Assembly: GCA_964631745.1 (NCBI GenBank)
Contig: CAZVWV010000103.1
Location: forward strand, 1 to 14,522
DNA: 14,522 nt
Direction: 5' to 3'
Source of the DNA: CAZVWV01 sp964631745
GTDB lineage: Bacteria; Bdellovibrionota_C; UBA2361; JBGSMV01
Made by a program: the position numbers and the translations under genes. Shown in pieces: positions 8,290 to 12,898 of the stretch; the first letter of the stretch is position 1; every line of letters starts with the position of its first letter. The notes below the pieces were generated by a model. The model made no database searches. It was not told the DNA's origin and saw only the letters and a program-made list of their open reading frames with translations.

Positions 8290-8328
8290 CTGATTCTTCC
8301 AAAACTGTTTATTGGTCGGGCTGAGAGA
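8290..8328. repeat. direct repeat copy 1: tRNA-Pro 3' end plus its flank
   Basis: 39 bp, nearly identical (two mismatches) to 8401-8439, with starts exactly 111 bp apart. The unit contains CTGATTCTTCCAAAACTG, then TTATTGG and the last part of tRNA-Pro in minus orientation, including the encoded CCA. Copy 1 is a fragment: the tRNA sequence stops after about 12 bases of the 3' end and the continuation is unrelated. Confidence 0.85.
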
Positions 8329-8395
8329 ATTGTTCGCTGCCGCTCACAATCCTCCGGATTTGCCCTGTTGTTTTGTTCAAATCCTCTCAGCCCGA
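8316..8395. repeat. inverted tRNA-Pro 3'-end copies forming a tRNA-like stem
   Basis: TCGGGCTGAGAG (8316-8327) pairs perfectly with CTCTCAGCCCGA (8384-8395). The right side is longer: 8375-8395 is an exact 21-base plus-strand copy of the tRNA-Pro T-loop-to-discriminator end, without CCA. The enclosed 79-nt unit has a perfect acceptor-like stem (CGGGCTG/CAGCCCG) and a T-loop, but no matching T-stem and no proper D or anticodon arm. It is therefore a pseudo-tRNA or recombination product and not a working tRNA. Confidence 0.7.
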
Positions 8396-8400
8396 GCGAT

Positions 8401-8439
8401 CTGATTCTTCCAAAACTGCTTATTGGTCGGGCTGAGAGG
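8401..8439. repeat. direct repeat copy 2: 3' flank and 3' end of the intact tRNA-Pro
   Basis: Second copy of the 39-bp unit at 8290-8328. Here the unit runs into the complete tRNA-Pro gene. The repeat covers both the tRNA 3' end and the DNA just outside it. Confidence 0.85.
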
Positions 8440-8500
8440 ATTTGAACCTCCGACCTCTCCCACCCCAAGGGAACGCGCTACCAGTCTGCGCCACAGCCCG
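8424..8500 (-). tRNA. tRNA-Pro (anticodon GGG)
   Basis: Folds as a full cloverleaf on the minus strand. The acceptor stem is CGGGCTG/CAGCCCG (7 of 7 pairs), the D-arm GCGC/GCGC, and the anticodon stem TTCCC/GGGAG around loop TTGGGGT with anticodon GGG (8464-8466). The T-arm is GGAGG/CCTCT around TTCAAAT, and the discriminator is A (8427). The 3' CCA is encoded (8424-8426), unlike the nearby tRNA-Ala. It reads CCC (and CCU by wobble) codons. Confidence 0.96.
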
Positions 8501-8523
8501 ACGAACTTTAAGTTTCGAGCACG

Positions 8524-8552
8524 TTTTTACCGCGATAGAGGGATTTAGGCAA
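8524..8552 (-). promoter_or_regulatory. possible tRNA-Pro promoter
   Basis: On the minus strand TTGCCT (-35, 8547-8552) is followed after 17 bp by TAAAAA (-10, 8524-8529). This would place the transcript start about 15-20 bases before the tRNA. Each hexamer matches consensus at 4 of 6 positions. Confidence 0.35.
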
Positions 8553-8574
8553 ACTGGCGAATGGGGCTGCCGGA

Positions 8575-8603
8575 TTGATAGGTATTTTAGTCCTGGCAAT
8601 ATT
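8575..8603 (+). promoter_or_regulatory. possible tRNA-Ala promoter
   Basis: TTGATA (-35, 8575-8580), a 17-bp spacer, and AATATT (-10, 8598-8603). The predicted transcript start is near 8610, about 30 bases before the tRNA. Confidence 0.4.
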
Positions 8604-8641
8604 TACAAGTGCCCAGTTTAAATCTAAAGTGTGCACTTAAC

Positions 8642-8712
<71 letters not shown>

Positions 8713-8714
<2 letters not shown>

Positions 8715-8779
8715 CACTTCGCCCCGCCTTCGGCGGGTGCTACGTGTGGCAGGCCAAGTTCAAGGCGGGGCGAAGTGTG
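8713..8779. repeat. 67-bp GC-rich hairpin repeat, copy A
   Basis: The outer arms ACACTTCGCCCCGCC (8714-8728) and GGCGGGGCGAAGTGT (8764-8778) are a perfect 15-bp inverted repeat. An alternative inner hairpin CCCGCC-TTC-GGCGGG (8723-8737) competes with it. The copy at 8955-9021 has the same length and differs at 6 positions. The left arm overlaps the last base of tRNA-Ala. There is no coding content I can support; frames across it are by-products of the repeat. Confidence 0.85.
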
Positions 8780-8825
8780 CCCCTCGAAGCACCCGCGCCA
8801 CCAATCTAAAATTACCTTGCCAGTC

Positions 8826-8848
8826 CCCCTCGCGGGGCGAAGTGGGGC
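8826..8848. repeat. partial GC-rich repeat copy
   Basis: Shares the GGGGCGAAGTGGGGC end of the 67-bp repeats and is preceded by its own small palindrome CCCCTCGCGGGG. It lies between the two full copies. The remaining unannotated bases (8780-8954) show no gene. Confidence 0.5.
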
Positions 8849-8954
8849 TACCATCGTCAAATACGGCCCCTTCGCAGTCCCACCCCGGCGCCTCGGTCTT
8901 CGATAGAGGTCAACAGTCACATGGCTTCGACGACCACAGATGCCACGCAAGGTT

Positions 8955-9021
8955 CACACTTCGCCCCGCCTTCGGCGGGTGCTACGGGTGGCAGACCACT
9001 TTCAAGGCGGGGCGTAGTGGG
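8955..9021. repeat. 67-bp GC-rich hairpin repeat, copy B
   Basis: Same orientation as copy A and 61 of 67 positions identical. The differences are in the spacer and right arm, where the outer stem is weakened (GGCGGGGCGTAGTGG). The inner hairpin CCCGCC-TTC-GGCGGG is retained. The conserved inner hairpin with a drifting outer arm fits an interspersed REP-like or MITE-like element. Confidence 0.85.
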
Positions 9022-9051
9022 GCTCTCCCGTGCACTGTGGCAATATTCCAA

Positions 9052-9077
9052 GCCCCTATCGGGCGTTTGCCCTTTTT
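9052..9077 (+). terminator. weak intrinsic terminator with competing hairpin
   Basis: GGGC-GTTT-GCCC (9061-9072) followed by TTTTT (9073-9077) looks like a short terminator for transcripts from tRNA-Ala. An upstream GCCC (9052-9055) can pair with the same GGGC, giving an alternative fold. With 4-bp stems it is weak at best. Confidence 0.35.
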
Positions 9078-9124
9078 GATCGCAACCATTGCAAGCATCT
9101 CCTAGCTTGCATACCGACTCAGTC

Positions 9125-9171
9125 AATTTTCATGAAAAATCTTGAATTTTCATTAAATTTGCTGCTATAAT
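9125..9171 (+). promoter_or_regulatory. promoter and operator-like repeats of the RelBE-like operon
   Basis: The -35 is TTGAAT (9142-9147), followed by an 18-bp spacer and a perfect -10 TATAAT (9166-9171), then 7 bases to the ATG at 9179. Two direct copies of AATTTTCAT(G/T)AAA start at 9125 and 9145, 20 bp apart (about two helical turns). The first contains the 12-bp palindrome TTTTCATGAAAA (9127-9138). Repeats over the promoter fit autorepression by an RHH antitoxin. Confidence 0.65.
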
Positions 9172-9178
9172 ATAAAGT

Positions 9179-9394
9179 ATGGGAAATACATCTACACTTT
9201 CTACCATCATCAATAGCGACGTTAAACATGCTGCGGTTGCTTTTTGCAAAAGAAAGGGATTAAAGCTGCGCTACTTTATTGAAGAAGCTCTTCTTGATCA
9301 GCTTGAAGATGAAATTGATGTTGAAGCGTATAGACAACGAAAAAACGAGGAGCTGATCCCTTTAGCGCAGCTTCTGAAGAAGCAAAAGAAATAA
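9179..9394 (+). CDS. RelB-like antitoxin (ribbon-helix-helix type)
   Basis: 71 residues, first gene of a two-gene toxin-antitoxin operon. The N-terminal half (about 5-45, STLSTIINSDVKHA then KLRYFIEEALLDQL) fits a short strand plus two helices of a ribbon-helix-helix DNA-binding domain. The C-terminal half is charged and probably wraps the toxin. It should neutralise the toxin and repress the operon through the repeats over its promoter. The -10 box ends 7 bases before the ATG, so the message has essentially no leader and no Shine-Dalgarno. The toxin ATG follows its TAA directly. Assignment to a named antitoxin family is by size and context. Confidence 0.75.
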   Translation: MGNTSTLSTIINSDVKHAAVAFCKRKGLKLRYFIEEALLDQLEDEIDVEAYRQRKNEELIPLAQLLKKQKK

Positions 9395-9667
9395 ATGACC
9401 GGCTATCGAGTTTATTTGACCAAAAGTGCTCGTAAGGAGTTCGACGCATTGCCTTCCAAATTCAAAGATCGAGTCTCTGATGCCCTCGGACTTCTTGAAA
9501 TTAACCCATATTCCGAATTGCTTCAGGTTAAAAAACTTAAAGGCGAGGAAAATTTATACAGAACTCGCATTGGGGATTACAGAATTGTTTACGAAGTGCA
9601 GAAAAGAGAAGTTCAAGTAATCGTGATCAAAATAGGGCACCGCAAGGAAGTTTATAGGAGATATTGA
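9395..9667 (+). CDS. RelE/ParE-superfamily toxin
   Basis: 90 residues with the standard RelE layout: strand YRVYLTKSARKEFDALP (4-20), two helices, KKLKG (46-50), then LYRTRIGDYRIVYEV (54-68) and IKIGHRKEVYRR (78-89). The basic R57, R63, R83 and R88 and aromatic Y87 are at positions used by RelE-type mRNA interferases, which cut mRNA in the ribosome. RelE-like activity is more likely than gyrase poisoning but not certain. It abuts the antitoxin gene (TAAATG) and has no own strong Shine-Dalgarno, so it is probably translated by coupling. It looks intact. Confidence 0.85.
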   Translation: MTGYRVYLTKSARKEFDALPSKFKDRVSDALGLLEINPYSELLQVKKLKGEENLYRTRIGDYRIVYEVQKREVQVIVIKIGHRKEVYRRY

Positions 9668-9680
9668 GCGGCACGAGCGC

Positions 9681-9743
9681 TTACCCCAAGATTTGCAACC
9701 TTTTAGCCAATTCTCTTCCGGAAATATCCCGAGGCAATCTCAC
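9681..9743 (-). pseudogene. 5' fragment of a HicA-like toxin gene
   Basis: From the GTG at 9743 the frame gives 20 residues, reading VRLPRDISGRELAKRLQILG, then TAA. This matches the usual start of HicA (dsRNA-binding mRNA interferase), in which the next residues would be Y-x-V and the catalytic GSH motif. The GSH histidine and the rest are missing, so it is a stub. The GTG overlaps the TGA of the VapC remnant, and GGAGG lies 12 bases upstream. After the TAA, 13 bases separate it from the end of the convergent RelE gene, so the break was probably made when the two loci were joined. No HicB is present. Recognition rests on one short conserved block. Confidence 0.6.
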
Positions 9744-9992
9744 GCCGCAATCACTTCCTCCGCTTCCCACCAGTGTCGCGCCCGCTGGGTTGCCGCGGCC
9801 ATGCTTAGCGGTATCGCAAAGCGTTTCTGATCTGTCACGATATGTATGAACTCCATCAGCACTTGAGGAGCCAAGGCAAATTGATCGCGAGCGAGGAGGC
9901 ATTTTTCAAATAACTTCTTTGCGGCGGTATGTTCCTTGGTAGCGGCAACTTCAAGCTGTACTAGGAAGGATGTGTCGAGACCCCTTAATCAT
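9740..9992 (-). pseudogene. frameshifted and truncated VapC (PIN-domain toxin)
   Basis: The ATG at 9992 overlaps the end of the vapB-like gene by 8 bases, the usual VapBC arrangement. After three codons a run of four G (9981-9984) puts the frame out by one. Removing one G restores MIKGLDTSFLVQLEV and an open PIN frame to a TGA at 9742-9740. That frame holds the first PIN aspartate (in LDTSFLV), ALAPQVLMEFIHIVTD and the usual RHWWEAEE. At 83 residues it lacks the last third (a full VapC has about 130), including later metal-binding aspartates. It is therefore broken twice and should be inactive unless the frameshift is a sequencing error; the truncation would remain. Confidence 0.8.
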
Positions 9993-10224
9993 TTTCTCCC
10001 AACATCTCTGCTAAAGTATCATCGGGGAAAAGCGAAACTCCCGATAGCGGTGTCAGCGGCAGGGGAGTCAGGTCTTTAAGAGAGGGGCGATTCTCAATCC
10101 TGTCGCGAAGATACTGGTCCATGGCTTCGCGAATAAGCTCAGAGACCTTGCGTCCGCGTTTTTTGGCGAAAATCTTATATTGCTGATATACAGGCAAACT
10201 TACATTTATAGTGATGGGCTTCAT
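9985..10224 (-). CDS. VapB-like ribbon-helix-helix antitoxin
   Basis: 79 residues from the ATG at 10224. The frame extends upstream to 10314, but those 30 residues look random and a promoter sits directly before 10224. The strand ITINVSLPVYQQYKIFAKK followed by helix KVSELIREAMDQYLRDRI is a clear RHH domain (about 3-45). The C-terminal tail ending FPDDTLAEMLGEND is the kind of acidic stretch that blocks a PIN toxin. It overlaps the start of the broken vapC by 8 bases. It appears intact although its partner is not, so it may now act only as a DNA-binding protein or as an antidote to related toxins (inference). Confidence 0.8.
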   Translation of the reverse strand: MKPITINVSLPVYQQYKIFAKKRGRKVSELIREAMDQYLRDRIENRPSLKDLTPLPLTPLSGVSLFPDDTLAEMLGEND

Positions 10225-10230
10225 ACAGCT

Positions 10231-10260
10231 ATTGTACAATGTGAATTGCTGCACTGTCAT
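10231..10260 (-). promoter_or_regulatory. promoter of the VapB-like gene with palindromic -10
   Basis: On the minus strand ATGACA (-35, 10255-10260) is followed by an 18-bp spacer and TACAAT (-10, 10231-10236), then 6 bases to the ATG. The -10 lies in a perfect palindrome ATTGTACAAT (10231-10240), a possible operator core. The spacing predicts a leaderless message. Confidence 0.55.
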
Positions 10261-10323
10261 TGGGATTTTCGAGTCCCCGCCCTCTTTGGAACTCTGTCCA
10301 ACAGAGCTCCTCACGCTGCCGCA

Positions 10324-10746
10324 TCACTCCCCAATAATCTTAACTAAAACCCTTTTCTTTCTATGCCCGTCAAACTCTCCGTAAAAGATCTGCTCCCAGG
10401 GGCCGAAATCTAGTTTGCCTTTGGTGATGGCCACCACCACCTCACGGCCCATTATCTGGCGTTTCATATGGGCATCGGCGTTGTCTTCGCCGGTGCGGTT
10501 GTGATGGTAACGCTCGGGGCTTGCGTCAAAGGGAGCTAAGGCCTCGAGCCATTTCTTGTAGTCGCGATGCAGCCCGCCTTCGTTATCGTTTATAAAGACG
10601 CTTGCCGTTATGTGCATGGCATTAACGAGACATAGCCCTTCTGAAACTTTGCTCTCTTCCAGTGCCTCTTCGACATCGGAGGTGATATTCACAAAATGCA
10701 TGCGGGCCGGGATATTATAGGTTAGGTATTTGGTATATGAGCGCAT
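10324..10746 (-). CDS. yjbQ: YjbQ/UPF0047 family protein
   Basis: 140 residues, the normal size. Members form trimers with a histidine-bound metal; weak thiamine-phosphate synthase activity is reported for the E. coli protein, but the true role is uncertain. Seen: NAMHITASVFINDNEGGLHRD (42-62) with H45, the signature YHHNRTGEDNADAHMK (80-95), then KLDFGPWEQIFYGEFDG (111-127). The start is well supported by GGGAGAA 4 bases before the ATG. It diverges from the peroxiredoxin gene, with a 186-bp palindrome between them. It lies upstream of the vapB remnant locus on the same strand, but that locus has its own promoter. No regulatory motif specific to it was found. Confidence 0.93.
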   Translation of the reverse strand: MRSYTKYLTYNIPARMHFVNITSDVEEALEESKVSEGLCLVNAMHITASVFINDNEGGLHRDYKKWLEALAPFDASPERYHHNRTGEDNADAHMKRQIMGREVVVAITKGKLDFGPWEQIFYGEFDGHRKKRVLVKIIGE

Positions 10747-10784
10747 ATGGTTCTCCCTATGGGATGTATACTAGAATTAATTGC

Positions 10785-10970
10785 ATTCAACCTAGAAAGA
10801 ACAGTTGAATCTACTACGGTGGCGAATATGGCTGAATCTCTTGAAGTTTTCTAGGAATTGGTACTCACCCTAGCGGTGCTAGGGTTCCGTGCCAATTCCG
10901 TCGAAAACTTCAAGATCTTCAGCCATCTCCGCCACCTCGCTACGATTCAACTGTTCTCTCTAGGTTGAAT
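10785..10970. repeat. 186-bp imperfect palindrome between yjbQ and bcp
   Basis: The left arm 10785-10874 and right arm 10878-10970 are reverse complements over about 90 bp, with roughly a dozen mismatches and three small gaps, around a perfect central hairpin CCCTAGC-GGT-GCTAGGG. The outer ends are ATTCAACCTAGA and its complement. Each arm also holds an inner GTTGAAT facing its own end, so the first 26 bases form a smaller inverted repeat. It fills most of the 252-bp divergent intergenic region. It carries no believable gene; the longest ATG frame in an arm is 15 codons. It resembles a MITE-like insertion or the template of a long-stem RNA. Confidence 0.9.
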
Positions 10971-10998
10971 AGAATATAGCTAAATATATAGGGGTCAC

Positions 10999-11469
10999 AT
11001 GCCACACAAATTACAGGGAAAAGCCGCACCGGATTTCAAGCTTAGCGATTCTAGCGGAACTGAATATTCACTGGAAGATTTTACCGGCAAATTTATGGTG
11101 GTCTTCTTTTATCCAAAGGACGACACACCCGGCTGCACTATTGAGTCCAAAAGCTTCTCTAAAAATCTGAAGAAATTTAGCAAGCTTGAAACGGACGTGG
11201 TTGGAATTTCCGGCGGCGATGATAAATCGAAGGCTAAGTTCTGCACTAAATATAAATTAAAAACCCTGATGCTCTCCGACTCGGATTTCTCATTGGCCAA
11301 AAAATACAAATGTTACGGCGAGAAATCTTTTATGGGCAAGAAGTATTTGGGCATTTTAAGAAATACCTATGTGTTGGACGCAAAGCGTAAGGTAGTTAGG
11401 GTATTTGAGGGGGTTAATCCGCTAACGCATGTTGGGGAGGTGCTGGAGTATCTTTCCACGCTGGGTTAG
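10999..11469 (+). CDS. bcp: thioredoxin-dependent peroxiredoxin, BCP/PrxQ type
   Basis: Reduces hydrogen peroxide and organic hydroperoxides in the cytoplasm using thioredoxin. 156 residues, normal length. PDFKLSDSSG (11-20) is followed by the active site FFYPKDDTPGCT (36-47) with peroxidatic C46 in the P-x3-T-x2-C motif. The resolving cysteine common in E. coli Bcp (five residues later) is replaced by K51. Instead C82 in KFCTKY lies 36 residues after C46, the spacing known from PrxQ enzymes that use a cysteine in helix 3, such as that of Xylella. A third cysteine is C105. The start is supported by AGGGG 5 bases upstream. It is divergent from yjbQ across the long palindrome, whose right end stops 28 bp before the ATG and may affect its promoter. 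Confidence 0.94.
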   Translation: MPHKLQGKAAPDFKLSDSSGTEYSLEDFTGKFMVVFFYPKDDTPGCTIESKSFSKNLKKFSKLETDVVGISGGDDKSKAKFCTKYKLKTLMLSDSDFSLAKKYKCYGEKSFMGKKYLGILRNTYVLDAKRKVVRVFEGVNPLTHVGEVLEYLSTLG

Positions 11470-11547
11470 GTGAGTCAGTAGCTGGGCGGCGTTGGGACCG
11501 AAATGTAATTCGCTAAGAATCCTTATGAGATTCAACGGCGGGCAAAT

Positions 11548-11796
11548 TTAACGTTTCGGCGCAGGATAGATCTCCTCGCGGATTGCGGACCAGCCAGCTG
11601 AAACAAATTCAGGGCTAAGCCCTTGACCATCCACTGCAGCCTCTCGAAGTTTGAATCGTGCACCGGCGGATTTGCGCCGTTTACTTGGCGCCAGAAGTCC
11701 CAAGCGCATGGTTTTAATTAATCTTGTGCACCCTTTGCCGACGCAATGCACGACTCGCACTAGTATGTTATGAAAAAAAGTTAACACGGCTTTCAT
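11548..11796 (-). CDS. orphan VapB-like antitoxin (DUF2191-like), possibly decayed
   Basis: 82 residues. The C-terminal half, RFKLREAAVDGQGLSPEF followed by AGWSAIREEIY (about 47-78), resembles the conserved tail of DUF2191/VapB antitoxins. TRLIKTMRLGLLAPSKRR (24-41) fits the second RHH helix. The N-terminus (MKAVLTFFHNILVRVV) is a poor match to the expected strand and first helix and may be diverged or damaged. No VapC follows: the 78 bp to the end of the convergent peroxiredoxin gene hold no toxin frame. A promoter with an inverted repeat precedes it, again with the -10 only 7 bases before the ATG. It is divergent from the winged-helix gene. The assignment is moderate and by motif recall only. 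Confidence 0.5.
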   Translation of the reverse strand: MKAVLTFFHNILVRVVHCVGKGCTRLIKTMRLGLLAPSKRRKSAGARFKLREAAVDGQGLSPEFVSAGWSAIREEIYPAPKR

Positions 11797-11803
11797 TCAT
11801 AAT

Positions 11804-11843
11804 ATCATATCATTAGAATCAGGTTTATGTTAACAGTGATTCT
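11804..11843 (-). promoter_or_regulatory. promoter and inverted-repeat operator of the orphan antitoxin
   Basis: On the minus strand TTAACA (-35, 11828-11833), an 18-bp spacer, TATGAT (-10, 11804-11809), then 7 bases to the ATG at 11796. AGAATCA (11815-11821) and TGATTCT (11837-11843) form an inverted repeat that straddles the -35, well placed for repression. It could also influence the divergent winged-helix operon. Confidence 0.5.
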
Positions 11844-11867
11844 GTAAGCTCTCTTCACAGGGTGCCG

Positions 11868-11876
11868 TGATACAAT
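11868..11876 (+). promoter_or_regulatory. extended -10 promoter of the winged-helix/nucleotidyltransferase operon
   Basis: TGATACAAT fits the TGnTATAAT extended -10 form, which can work without a good -35; none is seen at 17 bp. The predicted transcript start is near 11883, giving a leader of about 28 bases to the ATG at 11911. Confidence 0.45.
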
Positions 11877-11910
11877 AATGCGAGTAAGATTTAATCACTA
11901 GAAATATCCG

Positions 11911-12312
11911 ATGCCAGAAATTACCACGCAGGATCTATTTCAAGCCTTCCAAGCAGATCGTAACATCGGCGAAGTCGCCAGGCATTTAGTAAGGCAGCCG
12001 TATCTTTCGACCTTGCCCGAGATAACGCAGGCCCTGGGGCTAAGCAGTGACAAAGTTAGCGCTGCGCTCGAATTGCTATGTCAGAACGGCTTGGTGTGCA
12101 GCGATGTTCCCGGAACCAAAAGTGTTACTACCTATTCCATACAGGCTAATTCAAGAGAGCTGACCGAGTCCGCCGTCAATAGTTGGGAGCTACAGTTTGT
12201 CGAAGACCGGGCTCGCCAATGGAAGCTGTCGGCTCAAGAGAAACTTGAGTGGATTGATGGATTGTATGAGATGATACAGAACGGACGGAGAAGTTTGCGT
12301 GAAGATCTTTAG
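11911..12312 (+). CDS. winged-helix protein, probable antitoxin of a nucleotidyltransferase pair
   Basis: 133 residues. The middle region (about 20-78), with TLPEITQALGLSSDKVSAAL, LLCQNGLV and TYSIQAN, reads as a winged helix-turn-helix of the ArsR/MarR kind. The C-terminal part QWKLSAQEKLEWIDGLYEMI (104-123) is a predicted helical pair found in partners of small nucleotidyltransferases. It overlaps the next gene by 14 bases, so the two are co-translated. By analogy with AbiEi it should repress the operon and oppose the nucleotidyltransferase; this is inference, because I cannot align it to AbiEi itself, which is longer. No Shine-Dalgarno is evident. An inverted repeat 70-95 bp upstream may be an operator. 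Confidence 0.65.
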   Translation: MPEITTQDLFQAFQADRNIGEVARHLVRQPYLSTLPEITQALGLSSDKVSAALELLCQNGLVCSDVPGTKSVTTYSIQANSRELTESAVNSWELQFVEDRARQWKLSAQEKLEWIDGLYEMIQNGRRSLREDL

Positions 12313-12898
12313 TTCCCTTAAGCGCCTAGTTAGCGAACTTATGCCATATGATGGCTCTTGGGCTATTTGTGGTGGCGTGGCTGCCTCGCTTTATCGAGAG
12401 ACTCCACGTTTTACCGGGGACATAGATATCGCGCTGATTAACTCGCCGGGCGGATCGGCTAGGGAGGTAGCGGAGAGAGTTTTGGCGTCGATGGGATACG
12501 CGCCCAAGCTTGGGTTTATCGTTGGCAAGGACGGGAAATTGCGAGATGGACCTGCTTTAATATTAGCCAGAGAGGACCAGCTGGGGAGTTTTGTCGGGAT
12601 CGACTTTCTATTGCCAGTTCAAACCTGGATCGGACCCGCGGTCGTGAGAGCTCAAAAAAACGCTGTAGATTACGGCTTTGGGACTTTCCCCACTATAACG
12701 CCAGAAGATCTTATTATAGCGAAGTTAATTGCATCCGAAGAAAGCCCTGATCGTCCTCATGATATCGATGACGTTATTTCTATTTTGAAAGGATCGCATA
12801 AAGTTGACGGTAAATACATTTTGCAAAGTGCTGCAAACTTTAAGCTTAAGATACCGAAGCAGGTTTTGGGCCTGCTTCCGTCGGGTGGAGAACTATAA
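12299..12898 (+). CDS. nucleotidyltransferase of the AbiEii/DUF1814-like (type IV toxin) group
   Basis: 199 residues from a GTG at 12299, with GGAG 8 bases upstream. The pol-beta-type nucleotidyltransferase core is visible: AICGGVAASLYRETPRFTGD (22-41) with G25-G26, the catalytic pair D41 and D43 (TGDIDIAL), and a possible third carboxylate D102 in GIDFLL. The later block TPEDLIIAKLIA (134-145) and RPHDIDDVISIL (152-163) is the usual AbiEii-family tail. Known relatives transfer nucleotides to tRNA or to partner proteins; the target here is unknown. It is shorter than AbiEii (about 300 residues). The catalytic residues look intact. Alternatives are a non-toxic MNT-type enzyme or an antibiotic-type nucleotidyltransferase, but the overlap with a winged-helix gene favours toxin-antitoxin. 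Confidence 0.75.
   Translation: MKIFSSLKRLVSELMPYDGSWAICGGVAASLYRETPRFTGDIDIALINSPGGSAREVAERVLASMGYAPKLGFIVGKDGKLRDGPALILAREDQLGSFVGIDFLLPVQTWIGPAVVRAQKNAVDYGFGTFPTITPEDLIIAKLIASEESPDRPHDIDDVISILKGSHKVDGKYILQSAANFKLKIPKQVLGLLPSGGEL

Noticed and set aside
8286..8468. 60-codon minus-strand open frame
   Set aside because: It runs through the tRNA-Pro gene and its repeated 3' ends. The peptide is a translated tRNA.
9681..9902. 73-codon minus-strand open frame as one gene
   Set aside because: Its first two thirds are out of frame with the clear PIN sequence. Only its end (from 9743) reads as HicA, so it is described as two remnants.
10225..10314. 30-residue upstream extension of the VapB-like antitoxin
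   Set aside because: The residues look random, and a promoter with palindromic -10 lies directly before the ATG at 10224.
10879..10926. 15-codon ATG frame in the right arm of the palindrome on the minus strand
   Set aside because: It is very short, without a Shine-Dalgarno, and the mirrored frame in the other arm ends after 8 codons. It is most likely chance.
10785..10970. Integron attC site (ends ATTCAAC...GTTGAAT fit RYYYAAC...GTTRRRY)
   Set aside because: It is longer than known attC sites, paired throughout instead of having unpaired spacers, and there is no integrase, cassette gene or second site.
11470..11547. Possible VapC remnant after the orphan antitoxin (a peptide reading AVESHKDS recalls the start of some PIN toxins)
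   Set aside because: Only a few residues, needing a deletion to align, followed by a stop. Not enough to call.
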